From Glossina fuscipes (Eukaryota > Arthropoda > Insecta > Diptera > Glossinidae): 64,000 bases of DNA. A program made the translations under genes and the position numbers. The notes under the pieces are model-generated. The model saw only the letters and a list, made by a program, of their open reading frames with translations. It did no database searches and was not told the DNA's origin. Numbering within the stretch: the stretch's first letter is position 1; the number at the start of each line of letters is the position of its first letter. The stretch is taken from the NCBI RefSeq assembly GCF_014805625.2, contig NW_023998651.1, forward strand, positions 206,260 to 270,259, written 5' to 3'. Shown piece by piece: positions 22,337-34,969 of the stretch.

Positions 22337-25230
22337 GCGAATGCATTAGCTATTTCCCCCTCAAAAAACTAAATACTTCTTCAGCCTCATTTTCTCTCAT
22401 TTATCAAAATGTTAGGGGCCTAAACTCAAAAATTCGTTCTACCTTCCTAAATTCAGTGAGTACGGAGTTTTCCTGTTTGGCATCCACTGAAACTTGGTTA
22501 AAGCCAGTTCTACATTCGTCGGTACTTTTCCATAATTCGTTTCAAGTTTTCAGAAACGATCGTTTGTGTCGCAATGGTGGTGGTGTTTTAATTGCTATTT
22601 CTACGGCACTCCCCACCTATTCGTTTGAATTTCCAACTACTCCCGATGTTGAATTTATCGCCATTCGAGTGAAATTTCCTAACAAACACTTATATGTGAC
22701 CTGCTCCTATATTCCCCCAAATTCGGATATCTCTGTATATAAGAAACAGGCCGCCCTCAATTGTGAAGTGGCCAAGCAATCTAAACCTACCGATATACTC
22801 CTTGCGTTGGGTGACTTCAACTTGCCTCAAGTCAATTGGTTTTACAGTGATAGTTCTGGCTGTTTGATTCCTTCCTCAACATCTGATAAAGCCGTTGTGT
22901 TCTTCAATGAATTATTTGATAATAATTTAGTTCAATACAATGGTACCCCTAATTGTAATGGGAGATTTCTTGATCTCTGCTTTGCAAATTTTCCTGAGGT
23001 TTGCGTTAATCGTTGTTTTCCGTTTAGTTTACCTGAGGATCCATATCATCCAGCATTGGGTGTTTCCTTTCATTACAAGTATGTTGGTTCGTTGAACCTC
23101 TATAACGTTCCAAATTCAAATTTTTCATATCAACGTTATGATTTCCATAAAATCAATGTTTCCATACTAAAATCACATCTTTCTCATATTGTGCTCGATT
23201 TCTCAGAGGGCAGCATTGATAGCTTACTGTCGTCGTTCTACAATATATTAAATCAAGCTATTTCGGCATCCGTTCCGATCAAGCAGTCCCGTTCTCGAAG
23301 TATGGATCCCCCGTGGTTTAATAAGACAATTAAATACTACAAGAATAGGAAAAACAAGTTTTTCAAAAAATTTTCGAAAAGTGGTTCTTCTTTCGACTAT
23401 TTCGCTTACTCTGTTGCAAGGCATAAATTTAATTCCCTCAACCGCCAATACTACCGCAGATACCTTCAGTTTGTTAAATCCTCCTTGTTTTCTAACCCTA
23501 AATACTTTTTTAAGTTCGTTAATTCCAAAAGAAAAATCTCCATAAATCCGTCGTTTGTGTCTTTTAATGGCTCCGAGTCCTCGGATGATTTTGAAACCTC
23601 AAATCTCTTTCCGGAATACTTCCGACAGAACTTTTCAACTGCCAATTTTGATTTATCGGAAAATTATCCATACTCGATTTCTAATTCGGTTTCAATTCCC
23701 AACTTTGTTATATCGGAAAATGACGTTTTTGAAGGATTGAACTCTCTGAAATATAATTGTTCGCCTGGACCCGATGGGATCCCCTCATGTTTACTTATAT
23801 CTTGTGCTGGCGAGCTTTGTGATGTTATCTCAAAGATTTTTAATAAGTCTTTGAATTTAGGTGTTTTCCCTTTGTGTTGGAAGACTTCTTTCCTTATTCC
23901 TATTCACAAAAGTGGTAGTAGGCAACTTGTAGAGAACTACAGAGGCATCGCCAAGTTGAGTGTCTTACCTAAACTGTTCGAGCGAATTGTGGCTCAGCAT
24001 ATAGCCTTTTCCATGAAATTGTATATTTCTCCTTTCCAGCATGGTTTTCGAAAGGGAAGATCTACGGTGACCAATCTGTTGGAGTTTACTTCTCATGTTT
24101 TCAAGGCTTTTTCTAGTGGTTCTCGCACTGATGTCATTTACACCGACTTTAGCAAGGCGTTTGATATGGTTAATCATAGACTTCTTAGATTTAAAATCCA
24201 GACCTCTGGCTTTCCTCTCTTCTTAGTTGAATGGTTAAGCTCTTATCTGTATGGTAGATCATTCAGGGTTTTGTTTAACCTCATTACCTCGGATGAATTT
24301 CCCGTGACGTCTGGCGTACCTCAAGGTAGCCACTTGGGACCTATTTTATTTAATCTTTACATCAATGATTTGCCCTCCGTGATTAAATTCAGTAAGATTT
24401 TAATGTATGCTTCTTTTTCCGTAGAATCGCAATCACATCATCTTCAAAGTGATTTGAACAATTTGGTTGCATGGTGCTCCCTCAATCTTCTGAAGCTAAA
24501 TCTAAATAAATGTAAGAAGCTTTCTTTCTTAAGAAGGAAGTCGTTTAGTACCCAATACTTCATTGATTCGCACAGGTTGGAAGACGTCGATTCGTTCATA
24601 GATTTAGGCGTTCTATTCGATTATAGGTTACGTTTCAATTTGCATATTGAGTCCTCGTTAAGCAAAGCTAGGTCCGCTCTTGGTTTTATAAAGAGGTGGT
24701 CCAAAGAGATTGATGATCCTTATATTACTAAAAGACTTTACACGTGTTTGGTTAGACCTATTCTTGAGTATGCCTCTGTTGTGTGATCTCCTTCATATAG
24801 ATGCTACGTAGGTTCAATTGAATCTATACAAAAGCAATTCTTGCTGTTTGCCCTTAGGAATTTGGGTTGGGACCCGATTTCCCCTCTTCCACCCTATGAA
24901 AATAGGTTGCTTCTGTTATCCTTACCGTCACTCGAGAAACGTAGATTTGTTCTTGGGGTTTCCTTCCTAATCAAATTAATAAATGGTGCAATTGATTCGC
25001 CCGCATTACTTCGTGAGATTTGCTTTAATGTCCCTTACCGCTTCTCTAGGCACTTTATGTTGATAAAGCTTAGTCAATGCAAATATAACTTTGAACTGTT
25101 TAACCCGCTCAGAGTTGTTTGCAAGAACCTAAATGATGTCTATCATCTATTCTCATTAACGGACTCTTTAAAGTCCATTAAAGCAATTTTGCTCAACAAG
25201 CGCGATTTACCTATGTCGTACTTAAACTGA
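22337..25230 (+). pseudogene. ORF2 (endonuclease and reverse transcriptase), CR1-group copy 1
   Basis: The frame is open from about 22337 to a TGA at 24784-24786, then continues in the same frame to 25230; copy 2 has TGG at the stop. No early in-frame ATG exists, so initiation in the family may be by re-initiation at a non-AUG codon. Endonuclease motifs are YQNVRGLNSK, TETW and GDFNLPQVNW. RT motifs are SPGPDGIPSC, HGFRKGRSTVTNLLEF, TDFSKAFDMVNH and GVPQGSHLGPILFNLYINDL. At the catalytic box (about 24412) the sequence reads MYASFSV. Copy 2 has MYADDVKLFSSFTV, so seven codons with both aspartates are lost. The product cannot be an active polymerase. Confidence 0.88.
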
Positions 25231-25535
25231 TTTAACCTTAGATTTTGTCATTATGAGTCGAAAATTAATTTGTTGTTAACAAGTATCGGTTGCCAAGCTT
25301 ATGCATGTTTGCGATGGCTTAGGGGTTCACTTGCAATTTGGTCCTGTATCGGTTGTGGGTGTGGCTCTATGCTAATTGTGTATATGTTTTTTTTTTTTTT
25401 TTTTTTCTTTTTTTTCCTCCTTATTTGTTTTATTGTACTTATACTAAGTTTTATTATTAAATAATTTTAAGATTTACTTAAGAGTCAATTGAACTCGACT
25501 GCCATTTTGTTTTAGTTGAGTTTCTTGTATAAGTG

Positions 25536-25552
25536 GAATAAATAAATAAATA
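25536..25552 (+). repeat. (AAAT)n 3' tail of CR1-group copy 1
   Basis: Four AAAT units end the element. The sequence after them continues an unrelated minus-strand coding-looking block, marking the insertion border. Confidence 0.7.
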
Positions 25553-25554
25553 AA

Positions 25555-26310
25555 TGTTACAAACCTTGCGAGGAACATTATCACGTGGCTTTATTTTAGC
25601 AATCTCTTCTGTTATCGCATCCATACCCGAAGACCATTTGGACTTAATTTTAGCATTCCCCAATTCATATTCTTGCAAGGGGCAGACCATATTCTAATAT
25701 GAGAAAGAGCGACTTCACTCGCAGACACTCACATCATGTGGCATGTACAGTCCTAATAACCCAACTCCAAGGATCATCAGTATTGTTACACACAAAATCT
25801 CTCCATTCGTCCACTTTCGTCTACACAAGCATTAATTTCTAGTCGTTTGAGCTTTGCCTTGATTTGCATTGCTTCCTGCTCTTCGTTTATCAGACAGACC
25901 GCTTGTCCACCACTTAACCATCTTCCGATTGGTTTTACGACGTTTCTCAAGACACCCCAGACCGCTTTAGTGGTATGATCAACTTGCTCATTCAAGGGTT
26001 TATTCTCGAAAACCATGATAACCACTTTACCAATACGGATCCCATAGGTATTCCAAACGACGCCATAAGAACGCGAACACTTCACTTCAGGACGGCCGTA
26101 GTTAACTAGCATTCCAAATATATTGTGATCACTAACAACCCACAGACTTTAACCTCCCAGCAGAGCTTAAACACACACTTAGCTGCTCTATTCGCAGCAG
26201 TAGCACTAATATCACTAATCTTAACTGGACCGTGAAAAGTGAACCATGAATGAATTTTTAAGATACTATCAAATTTATGCTCAACAAATATCAAATTCCT
26301 TGGAAACACT
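25555..26310 (-). pseudogene. Unassigned coding-looking block
   Basis: Three minus-strand pieces read like real protein rather than noise: 26309-26106 (HSWFTFHGPVKISDISATAA), 26112-25786 (with LINEEQEAMQIKAKLKRLEI and NACVDESGRMERF), and 25690-25555 (MDAITEEIAKIKPRDNVPRK then VCN). Codon use is balanced and there are few stops, though frames change. I do not recognise the protein. The middle piece has a faint likeness to the C-terminal half of peptidyl-tRNA hydrolase 2; the last piece faintly resembles the P.K.C end of a ZAD domain. Neither is secure. CR1-group copy 1 abuts its lower end. It could be a gene fragment or an unfamiliar element. Confidence 0.4.
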
Positions 26311-26319
26311 TTGCTGTAT

Positions 26320-28490
26320 GACAGTTACAATTGAATAATTGAGAAAGACTAACTACGCTGCTCATTGGTTTGTCCTTTTACACAAATTGTATAATTACAA
26401 ATTTACTTCTGAAAATTTTACATTTACCGTTGTTAAAAAGCTGTTTTCTAACCATTTAGGCTTGAAAAAGGCTACAAATCAATTTTAAATAATTTGCTGT
26501 TTCTCTAGATTGTTTGCGTAAACTGTATTTCAAAATATAGTTTTAAAGGCGAAAAAAATCACTTTTACATAATTTGCTTCTCCTATCAATTGTTCGTGTA
26601 AGTCGAAAAAGTTTAAACTAGACTGAAAGGGCTGAGCTATGACAGCTGTGAAGATAGAACTTGACAGGCTGGTTTAGTGAGGTGTCGTAAGGTCAACCGA
26701 TTTTTCGCCATAAACAGTTTCAATTTCCGTCGTTAAAACATTCAACGGGAAATACGGTATATGCGCAGATTTTTCTCAAGCAGTTTACATAACCTTAAAG
26801 AATCTCCTTAATGTCCAAAAATTTGCCAAAGGAGATCGCGGCAGCATTCACGGGAGGTGCCGCATTTTCCTGAAATCAACTTGGAGATGCTTTCGTTCCA
26901 ATACAACCGGAACCAGCATGCACGGAAGCTGGGCTCTCAGACACATTTAGCATACTTTCTACTTTTAAATTAAAATTATGGTGCATTGTTAATATTTAAA
27001 AAAAACAAGGAAAAAAATTCATTTATAATATAAAATAAAAAATGTGTTATTTACATTTCGTTTACCTAAAGTACTGTTTAAGAAATAGTCTTCTTTTTTA
27101 ACGTTCAAACCATTAAAAGGAGATTTAACAAAATATGTATGTATACATGTTACGTCCTTACATTAAGTTACAAGTACAATATTATTTAAACTATGACAAA
27201 GGTAGACGATAAAAACAAGGACACCTGGTGGACTAGACGCTACTGAAACTATGCTTATATACTGCTGCCGATGATAACCTTGACGATGACAATGATAAAG
27301 ATGTTGTTGTTGCGATGACTAACGCTGATGATGATAAGCCATCGTTGTGACAAATGCCTTTGTGGATATTTCACTATTGATTAGCAAACCTTCTTCTAAT
27401 TTACCTTACCACCGTTACACTTTTTGTTAAACAGTTACATCGCACAGTTTCGTGCAGTCGACAATTGAATAAATGTTATAAACCTGTATGCTGGTGGTTG
27501 CTTTTTTTGACGTGTGTACACATTCTTTTTCCTTTTGACATTATACTATAATTGAACATATTTACTGCTTCATATACGACTTTGTATGTGTGAAATGCAA
27601 GGTATTCGCTTGTGCCAAATTTGTTAATTATAGAGAGAGAGAGAGACTTTCAGCATACATTAGCAGCTTGAGCATATTTGGGCAAAATTTTTTTAAATTC
27701 GTATAGAACAATCTGAATAGTGAAGGACTTCTACCAAAACACTTCTTCATTTAATTTTTCTTTTTTCTTCAGTTACCATTAAATCACAATGCAGTCACAA
27801 AATGCTAAAAAAAAATCTTAATATTATACGCACTTAATCTTATATGCATTCCGTTTCTTTATATATTTCGCCTATTATCTCACGTTCCAAAATTTCCAAG
27901 ATTCTTTCAAAAGGAATTTTTAAATCACGTCATAACCATTTTATAAAGCGTTTTTGTCTTTTCTTCCACTGTTCAAATAAAAATATTTATAGAAAATCAC
28001 TTTCTTGAGGAAATGCGAATGTAGTGACAAGAACACAAAAACTTTAATTTTGACGTTTTTATTCAACGCATAAATTTTCGCAAGGATAAATAGCAAAAAT
28101 GGATTTTATATTGTTTTCATTAAGTGCACGTGTTTACTAACGCAAGCCCTCTGTAAGCAATTAACGTCCAGTCAATCCCGCAATTACTTACAACTTTCCC
28201 TTTTTTCCTCTCCTTGTTTCACTCTCACCAAAACATGAAAAAAAATGTTGTCGCGATAAAAAAGAGTAGATATTACATGTTCCGTATATGTTTTGAAAAA
28301 TACGATTTTTCTTGCGAGAATTTGAAAATCTAATTTGGATTTTTAATTCCTGAGAACCGAGGTCAATTTCGGGAAAGGTGGAGGGTACATCGAATATTTC
28401 AGCTCTTACTGATTGTTACTGCGCCTTATCAACTATTGCGATAATTTTTTAGCAAACTTGATTACATTACGCGAAAACTGCTTAACATCT
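26320..28490. other. AT-rich sequence without recognised genes
   Basis: It contains a short (AG)n run at about 27632-27648 and several A/T homopolymers. I see no domain, RNA gene or repeat pair here. Confidence 0.45.
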
Positions 28491-28501
28491 ACTGCAAAAC
28501 C

Positions 28502-29178
28502 TTGCTACATAAAAATGGAATCGAGAGTGAAAACACGCTTTTGAGTAGAATGAAACGCCGGTTTCAAAAGCAATTTTACATAATTCATTTCAACTCCACT
28601 TCGCCACTTACAATTGCTGCAGACGCTTCAGAGACTGTAGTAAATCGATGGGTGGATAAAACTGAGATTTCTGTTGTTTACACATCCTCCATGTTAACGT
28701 CAACTGAACAACTCTACCCTCAGATAGAAAAGGAAGTTGTAGCAATTACATTGATGAAAAAATTTCGTTGGTATGTATTTGGAATATATTTTTTTATACA
28801 AGCCCTTAATAAACCACTGATTTCTAAACAGTAAGCATACGCCGATTCATACAGCAAACCGATTGCAACGTTGTCAGTCATTATGGTTGCTTGCTTATGA
28901 TTTTACGATTTTATAAATTGGGTTAAAATGTTGTTCATGCAGACGTTTTGTCACTCTTTATATTATTTAAGTCAAATAATTGCGAATACGTTGTCTCTAT
29001 CGAAGCAGAAGTAAATCGCATTGTTAGCGGTTTTACGGCTAATAATCACATTACAACAACTGATATTACTGAGTTTAGGTTATTTTATGATTATTTAATA
29101 AAGCACACAACGGTGGGCTACAAATTTAAAACTATTATCAATCGCACAATAGTGCCCTTCACTTTCAACTTGATTTGA
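28502..29178 (+). mobile_element. Ty3/Gypsy pol fragment (RNase H to pre-integrase)
   Basis: The 110-codon frame at 28502-28834 contains SPLTIAADASET, VVYTSSMLTSTEQLYPQIEK and FRWYVFG, the RNase H of a Gypsy polyprotein. A shifted frame then has HTANRLQR and SLWLLAYDFTI, typical of the segment after RNase H in Mag-like Gypsy lineages. The last frame (28948-29178) looks like the pre-integrase spacer. This is the only LTR relic on the plus strand. Its downstream edge meets a minus-strand Gypsy relic at about 29180. Confidence 0.7.
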
Positions 29179-29189
29179 AATGTAAATCT

Positions 29190-31150
29190 TTGTGGTTGCG
29201 AAGATTGATTCCTTTGCGTTCTCTATGCAGGTCCATGGGCGAATCATCGATTTGTTGAGCGATTATCGTTAGGCTCAATCTTTTCGATGATACGGTTTTT
29301 TCTCTGCCCTTTCCTTTGATTACAAACGTTTTATAAGGTTCGGTATAAGACTGTCATAAAGGCTTTAATCCTTCCTTAACGACACATAAGAATCAGTTGT
29401 CATATCTCGAGGAACATATGAAGGTATATTTTCTTGTCGACTTACATTTCAAGCTTGTATTTTTTGCATATTGTTAGAAAATGTTTTTACCTATCTATTA
29501 CTTGACAATAGTCACTTTTCAGTTAAAGACTAGCCAGGGAGTTATAAGGTTGTACAATCGATCAATTCAGATCCTTATCAGATTCTTGATCTCTTGCTAA
29601 CGATTCGTAATCAATACTGTTTGGCATGGAGAAAATTTCAATTCGTGACAGAAAATCAGTTGCTAAAGTACGTTTTGCTTTGAGGTATCCCATATAGTCC
29701 AATTGACGAGGTTGCCTTTGCCGAAGATCTATCCGATTTTTGGTAGGAACCAAACGTAAGAGGTTTATGATACGTATAGATGGTAAATGTACGACTTTTC
29801 AAGAAATAGTAAAAATGCTTAAGATCGGATTATATTGCTTGTAGTTCTCAATCGTAAGTGGAATACAGGCGTTGTTTTTCTGTAAATCTTTTTAAGAAAA
29901 ATCCAAACTGTACCCAACAATCATAAGGTATTGTTATAAAACTGCCCCCGCACCAAAATCAAAACAGTCAATCCAAAGTGATAGATGTGATGCAGCTCGA
30001 TCGGTCAGGATAGAATGAAGCGTCCGGAGGTTTTTTGTAACCACTGAATGCTTTTCTTCGTTCATCGGTGCGAACAATTTTCCGTTTATCATTTGACCTT
30101 TTTTTAATTCACAGACAACAGATTTTATCTGGGCTTCTTCGATACAAATTAATAAGATTAAGAAATTTGGCTAAGCCCATGTACGCCTTCTTGTAGTTCA
30201 TATTTTTCTATTTCTTTTACCCATTCTGAATTTGATAATTGCTCTCTTGATGTTATTAAATGTCCTAGGAAAGATAGTTCATTTTTCCCAAATTCGCATT
30301 TTGTGGTTTATTGTCAAGACCTAGAAACTTAACCGACTAAACAATATTTTGAGGGATGTTTTGTGCTCTTCCAACTTTGTAGAAACGATAAGAACATTAT
30401 CAATGTAGACGTAACAAAATCTTACCCCTTTTGGGACTTCGTGCGTAAACCGTTCAAATGTTTCAGCGGCATTATACGAACCAAATGTCAACTTTGTTAG
30501 TTCGAGAAGCCTTGTTGACGTAATAATGGCTGTTTTGAGTATATCCACTTCTTCAACAGGGATTTGCGATTAAGCTTTCATTCCTGATTAATATGAAACA
30601 AACGTTGACGTTTTCTTTTGGCGTCGACAAGCAATTGCAAATGTTCTTGAAAGTCACAACTGATAATTAGTTATGGAGCACCTACAATTGTAAGTTTCCA
30701 TATAAATTTTCGGCTTAAATTATGGTTTAAATGCAAAACTTTTCTTCTACAAGCTTTGATAATTGAGTTGTTTGCAACTTGAATTTGGATGCGTCAACTC
30801 TTGTATCCATGAGGAATTCACCGTTTGAGGGATCGTCTTGTACGGAAGGGCGATATATTTTAAATTTGCCTTCGTCAGTCGCTTTATAGGAAGCATTTAC
30901 TTGTTTTCCGCTTGATATATGCATGGCACTCGACGTTTGTTAGCGTTGACACTAAACTTAAAATGGTACCAGTATAATCCTCCGGATGATGTACATGGTG
31001 CATTTTTATTCCGACTGCGGCTTTTAGTTCGATTTTATATGCGGTTTTGGAAATGAATTCCATTACTACGTTTGGAGAACTCTGTGATTTGGGCTTGGAT
31101 ATTACAAAGCATTTCATTCGAATTCGTCGAAATCACTGTAAGATCACTCA
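29190..31150 (-). mobile_element. Ty3/Gypsy relic Y (gag end, protease, RT, RNase H end, integrase tail)
   Basis: In order on the minus strand: a gag C-terminal trace (31117-30884), a decayed protease with FLMDTRVDAS where the family has a DTGA motif (about 30790-30830), and RT at 30548-30321 (DILKTAI, TFGSYNAAETFERFTHEV, FCYVYIDNVLIVS). Then come RT thumb traces near 30250, the RNase H to integrase junction with FLSRIEIFSMPNSIDYESLA (29753-29562), and an integrase C-terminal trace (about 29440-29200). The integrase core is missing. The polymerase box is YIDN instead of YIDD, near 30393. No LTRs were delimited. Confidence 0.72.
30321..30548 (-). pseudogene. Gypsy reverse transcriptase fragment with YIDN box
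   Basis: A 75-codon open fragment of RT palm, from the KTAI segment to a leucine-rich end. The second catalytic aspartate is N, which would abolish polymerase activity in this family. It belongs to relic Y, with protease upstream and RNase H downstream. Confidence 0.72.
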
Positions 31151-31919
31151 CTAAAGGATAGTTTAATTGGTCATCTTGTCTGACATAACTACGAGTTTGT
31201 CTAAGCTGGCTGACGAAATCGTTGACGCTAAGTATTGAAACCGTAAAGAGTTCAGCAGATCATCTGACACTTTCGCAGAATAGTTGCCGCATTTCACGTG
31301 TATTTACTCATTTTATGTATAAGTTGCTTTTTTAATGAAATAACTTTGGAATAACAACAGTTCCTTTTCTTTTATACCTTACGAAGATGGTTTTTACAAC
31401 AATATGCGATTACCTTAAGATCGAAGACCTTTTGAAAAATAAAAAGATATCCACAACGTCACTAAGTCCTTCAAATTAGCCATTACAAATCTATTTGATT
31501 ACACGTTTTCCGAGTTCAAAATGACATTTTCTCTGCACGTGCCGGCAGTCTATCATATAGAATCCGTTCGGAAATTGTACCCGTAACTATCATTTTATTG
31601 AAAATATCTGCAAATCTTTATAAATTTTGGTGATTTATTGTGGTAATGTACCGAGCGTAAAAAACACAATTATACAGTTTTCATCTAATTATTTCTACAA
31701 GTGCGTAAGAATTATCAGATGCAAAGCTTAGTAATTTATTATGAAGGCATTTCTGACACGACCCTTCTTAGGTGAAGTAAATAAATAGAAATCTAGTTTA
31801 ATATAAATTTTGACACCTTTACCATGTGTTCTGGATTTTAAAGTTATTTTATCAGTTGTCAAAGTCGGCATATCAGTTGTCTATGACAGTTGCTCTGCAC
31901 ATGTTCCAGAGTGGTGGTA

Positions 31920-32645
31920 AGCTTTTGGTTCCTCTTTGTTCAATATTTTGGTTAGATAATGTTTTATTTCTTTGTTTTTGTGACTAAATGCGGAGCGACA
32001 TAGTTTAAATCCAAGCTGTTACTTAATGGTCGCTTCCATCCACCTAGATTTGTGCGGATTCTTATAGTCCCGAACAAGGTATTGTTGACTGTCTGTAAGC
32101 TCGATATTTCGTTTGCCTATGTAATTCTTTATGTACTGTTATGGGCTGCTCTTCTTCTAATTCGTTTTTTTTGTAATTAGAGGTCTTATATAGTGGAAAG
32201 AAGCTCTCAACGATTTTTCAAAAGATACTTTGGATAGAGGTTCTCCTGTTACACAAGTGTTTCGATAGTCCATTAAGAGGTGTTGAATTGTTCTTTCCGT
32301 ATCATATGGAGAATTTACTTTAATATTAACAAGCATATACGTTTTGAAATTTTTTCAACGTTTCCACTTTGTTCACTGGTTGTTAAATATGCAGGAGCGA
32401 AGAGTATGTGTTTAGTTAACTTCATCGACAAAAATTATTGAAATACGTCCATTATAACTAACAACAATTTTGGGTGAACTGCAAAGTGAATAAAATTTGT
32501 GTAATGTAATGATTGGATAGCTTGAAGTAATATTTTTTGTTTGGAATACCTAAACCCATTTCGCAAACTAGTCAACAGCCAATAAAATGTAATTGTTATC
32601 AATTGGATCCGCATAATCAATGTGCATTCTGCTCCATAGGGGAAA
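31920..32645 (-). pseudogene. Gypsy integrase (relic X)
   Basis: The core starts with HIDYADP and LAVD near 32600, where the first catalytic aspartate lies. A SLHYTNFIHFAVHPK stretch precedes a decayed SDNG segment (SYNG). Fragments of the NG.AE region and of the C-terminal FVRDY/W..G tail continue to about 31920. A stop replaces the serine after LAVD. Frames change at least three times. Confidence 0.65.
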
Positions 32646-33599
32646 TTTGCCCTAAAGAATTTTTATAATATGTAAGTGATGTAAGTGGAAGTATAGTGTA
32701 TGTGAGCGTGTAGTGTGTAATCTTACTTCGCCAGCGAGAACCATCCAACAATTTAGTTAACTGGCATTTTAATAACTAAAATAAACAATATGAATGTTTA
32801 CAAAAAAATCATATAATTATTGATTATTTTCCAAATTAATACTAATTAAGTTAAATATATGTTATTTAATTAACATTAACGTAAAACTCACCCAAGTTGA
32901 AAAATCGCCGAATGTACATTCGTGTTTACACAAAAAAACTATATATTATAGATTAAATATTACAATATTATAAATTTTTTTTTTTTTTATTCTAAAAATA
33001 GTAAACAATTAAAAGCTGCAGAAATGATGTGGACGGTTTGCTGATAAACTTATTGATGATCTATCCCATGGGGGTCTTTGAGTTTGAGTCTGCGTGGATT
33101 TTCATTATGAGTTCTGCTGTGTAGGTCCACGCAGTCGTACGGGATTTTGTAATATCCCATAGGCCCCTTCAAATTGGTTTGCAACGGTTCCGTAATGTTT
33201 GTAACAAATTATTCAATCGTTTTTTTATTTCTTTTATAAGCAAAAGTTATGATTGCTTTTCATTTCATTTATTAACAAATTTTACAATTGTTTTTCACTT
33301 CTTTTATTAACAATTGATAAGAATTAATTTTACAGTCTTTTTAAAGCAAAAATTTACTATTAGAAAGATTTTTTTTCCTTTTTTTTTACAAAAAAAAATT
33401 GTGAACGTCAAAATTTTCTTTCCTTCCCAAATTCCAATGACTAATCACTTCCAACTCAAAATGAGAACTCCCCCATTGACAAAAAAAAAAAAAAAATCAA
33501 TCGCCTACTCAGTTTCCTACAAACGTGCAATATCCTTGAAATTTAGACATAATGAGTTTTAAGCTACAATTAGATTGGCATAAGTTTTCTCTTGATTAA

Positions 33600-33975
33600 A
33601 ACTTAGCTTTGTAGCAAAAACAAAACTACTAACGCTTTTTTATCGAGAGCACTATAATTTCCACCCTTAGTTAAAAGTCTAGATATGAAACAAATTAGTT
33701 TAAGATTATAATCACCTGGTATTGCATTGTTTGATGCATCAGTTATCAATATAAATGTGCAAATGTATGTTTTGATTGCATCACAAGCTTCTTTGTGTAG
33801 TTTTTTTTGAATGAACTTGTACGTTATTTTGTAATAATTTCCAAAGTAAACTCATCTTCTTAACAAAACTTTGTATAAACTTGGAATAATAATAAACCTT
33901 CATAATGAAAAACCAATCCAATAAATCTGCAATATAATTGTGAGGGCTCTGGTATCGTACCTTTTTATATAACAA
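33600..33975 (-). pseudogene. Gypsy RT end and RNase H start (relic X)
   Basis: Frame 33975-33781 reads WFFIMKVYYYSKFIQSF and LLWKLLQNNVQ, the connection between RT and RNase H. Downstream are LITDASNNA and a SRLLTKGGNYSALDKKAL segment, the first half of RNase H with its TDAS motif intact. Confidence 0.7.
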
Positions 33976-33984
33976 AAACTTTCG

Positions 33985-34960
33985 TGCGATAGTTGACGGA
34001 AATTTTGTCTGAATTTTTTGTATGTCATTGAAAAGCTAGCTAGTTCGAAACTTATGGGGGTTTCAATCTTTACTCATCGACACCTCACCGACGATTACAC
34101 TAAACAAATACATATTTAGCGCATACGCTAAAACCCTTACGGAAAAAAACGAGCGGACAGGCTGATCTTAGAGTCGGCACTCAGGCCATAGTCTTCTTCG
34201 GGCCATGTCTTTCTGAAAATGATTTGATGTGATCTGATGATCTTTAATGGGAGAGCCAGAAGTTGGGTCTCTTGATTTCTTTATTTTATTTTCCTCGCAA
34301 AAAAACGAAACTTTATGCATTTTAATTAATTTGTTTTTCTTTCCTTTAATTTGGAAATGTAGTAAAAATAAGAATGTTTATTGAAAACTTAAAAATAAAA
34401 ATAAGAAATTCCTATTTATTTTTCTTTTTTATTAATCTCCTTTCTAAATAGACTGCTTATATAATTTTAACTAGGTACTTGTACATATATGTGACTAATT
34501 AATTACTTTAGGTTACAAAGAACAATACGACATATATATAAGACAGTAATATAAAAAAATCCCGGCGATATCAACAGGGTTGGAGTGCTGCATTCCCGCT
34601 GCTGATGACTAAGGCTCAATCTGTTGTGGTGCGTGTGTATGGCCTGTTAGCCATGGCCTGATCAAGTTCCTACTGTTTGATAATTGATTTAATGCGATGG
34701 TATCTGAAGGTCGGTTCAGCAATCAGCTCACGACTTCTTTTATGTATAGGACTATAACATTTTTTTTCATTGTCTTTATATCATTCTTCTTTTTCGCGCA
34801 ATAAATTTGTTAATTCTTCCGCGTAGGTTTTCTTTTACTTACCTTTAGTGAGTCAGTTATCTACTTCTGAATTTGCCATTTTTAATAAAATTAGGTAGTT
34901 TAGTTCGTTTATCCTTAATAAAATAAATTTTGCTTAGACAATTAAGGTTTTAGTGTACTT
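33985..34960. other. Unidentified 1-kb insert inside Gypsy relic X
   Basis: About 35 codons are expected between the RT segments at 34970 and 33975, but roughly 1 kb is present. The insert contains two GC-richer patches (34150-34260 and 34570-34690) in AT-rich sequence, no open frame of note, and no terminal repeats I could match. Its borders are estimates from the coding pieces. Confidence 0.45.
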
Positions 34961-34969
34961 ATATGACTT

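Larger units (their letters stand above)
20890..25552 (+). mobile_element. CR1-group non-LTR retrotransposon, copy 1
   Basis: This is a near-complete element: 5' region, ORF1 with a PHD-like finger (21311-22327), ORF2 with APE endonuclease and RT (about 22337-25230), and a 3' region ending in an (AAAT)n tail at 25536-25552. It has no RNase H. The GDFNLPQVNW endonuclease motif and absence of RNase H fit the CR1/L2/Kiri/Crack assemblage, but the exact clade is unresolved. Copies 2 (49695-53240) and 3 (from 63935) share its sequence closely. It is inactive: the YADD aspartates are deleted and there are nonsense changes in both ORFs. The 5' boundary is approximate. Confidence 0.85.

Noticed and set aside
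28500..31150. Plus and minus Gypsy pieces considered as one inverted element
   Set aside because: They encode overlapping parts of pol (RNase H) with different sequence, so they are two separate relics.
33060..33190. Inverted repeat around tgcgtgga/tccacgca considered as an LTR edge of relic X
   Set aside because: It lies between RNase H and integrase of relic X and no matching second copy was found.
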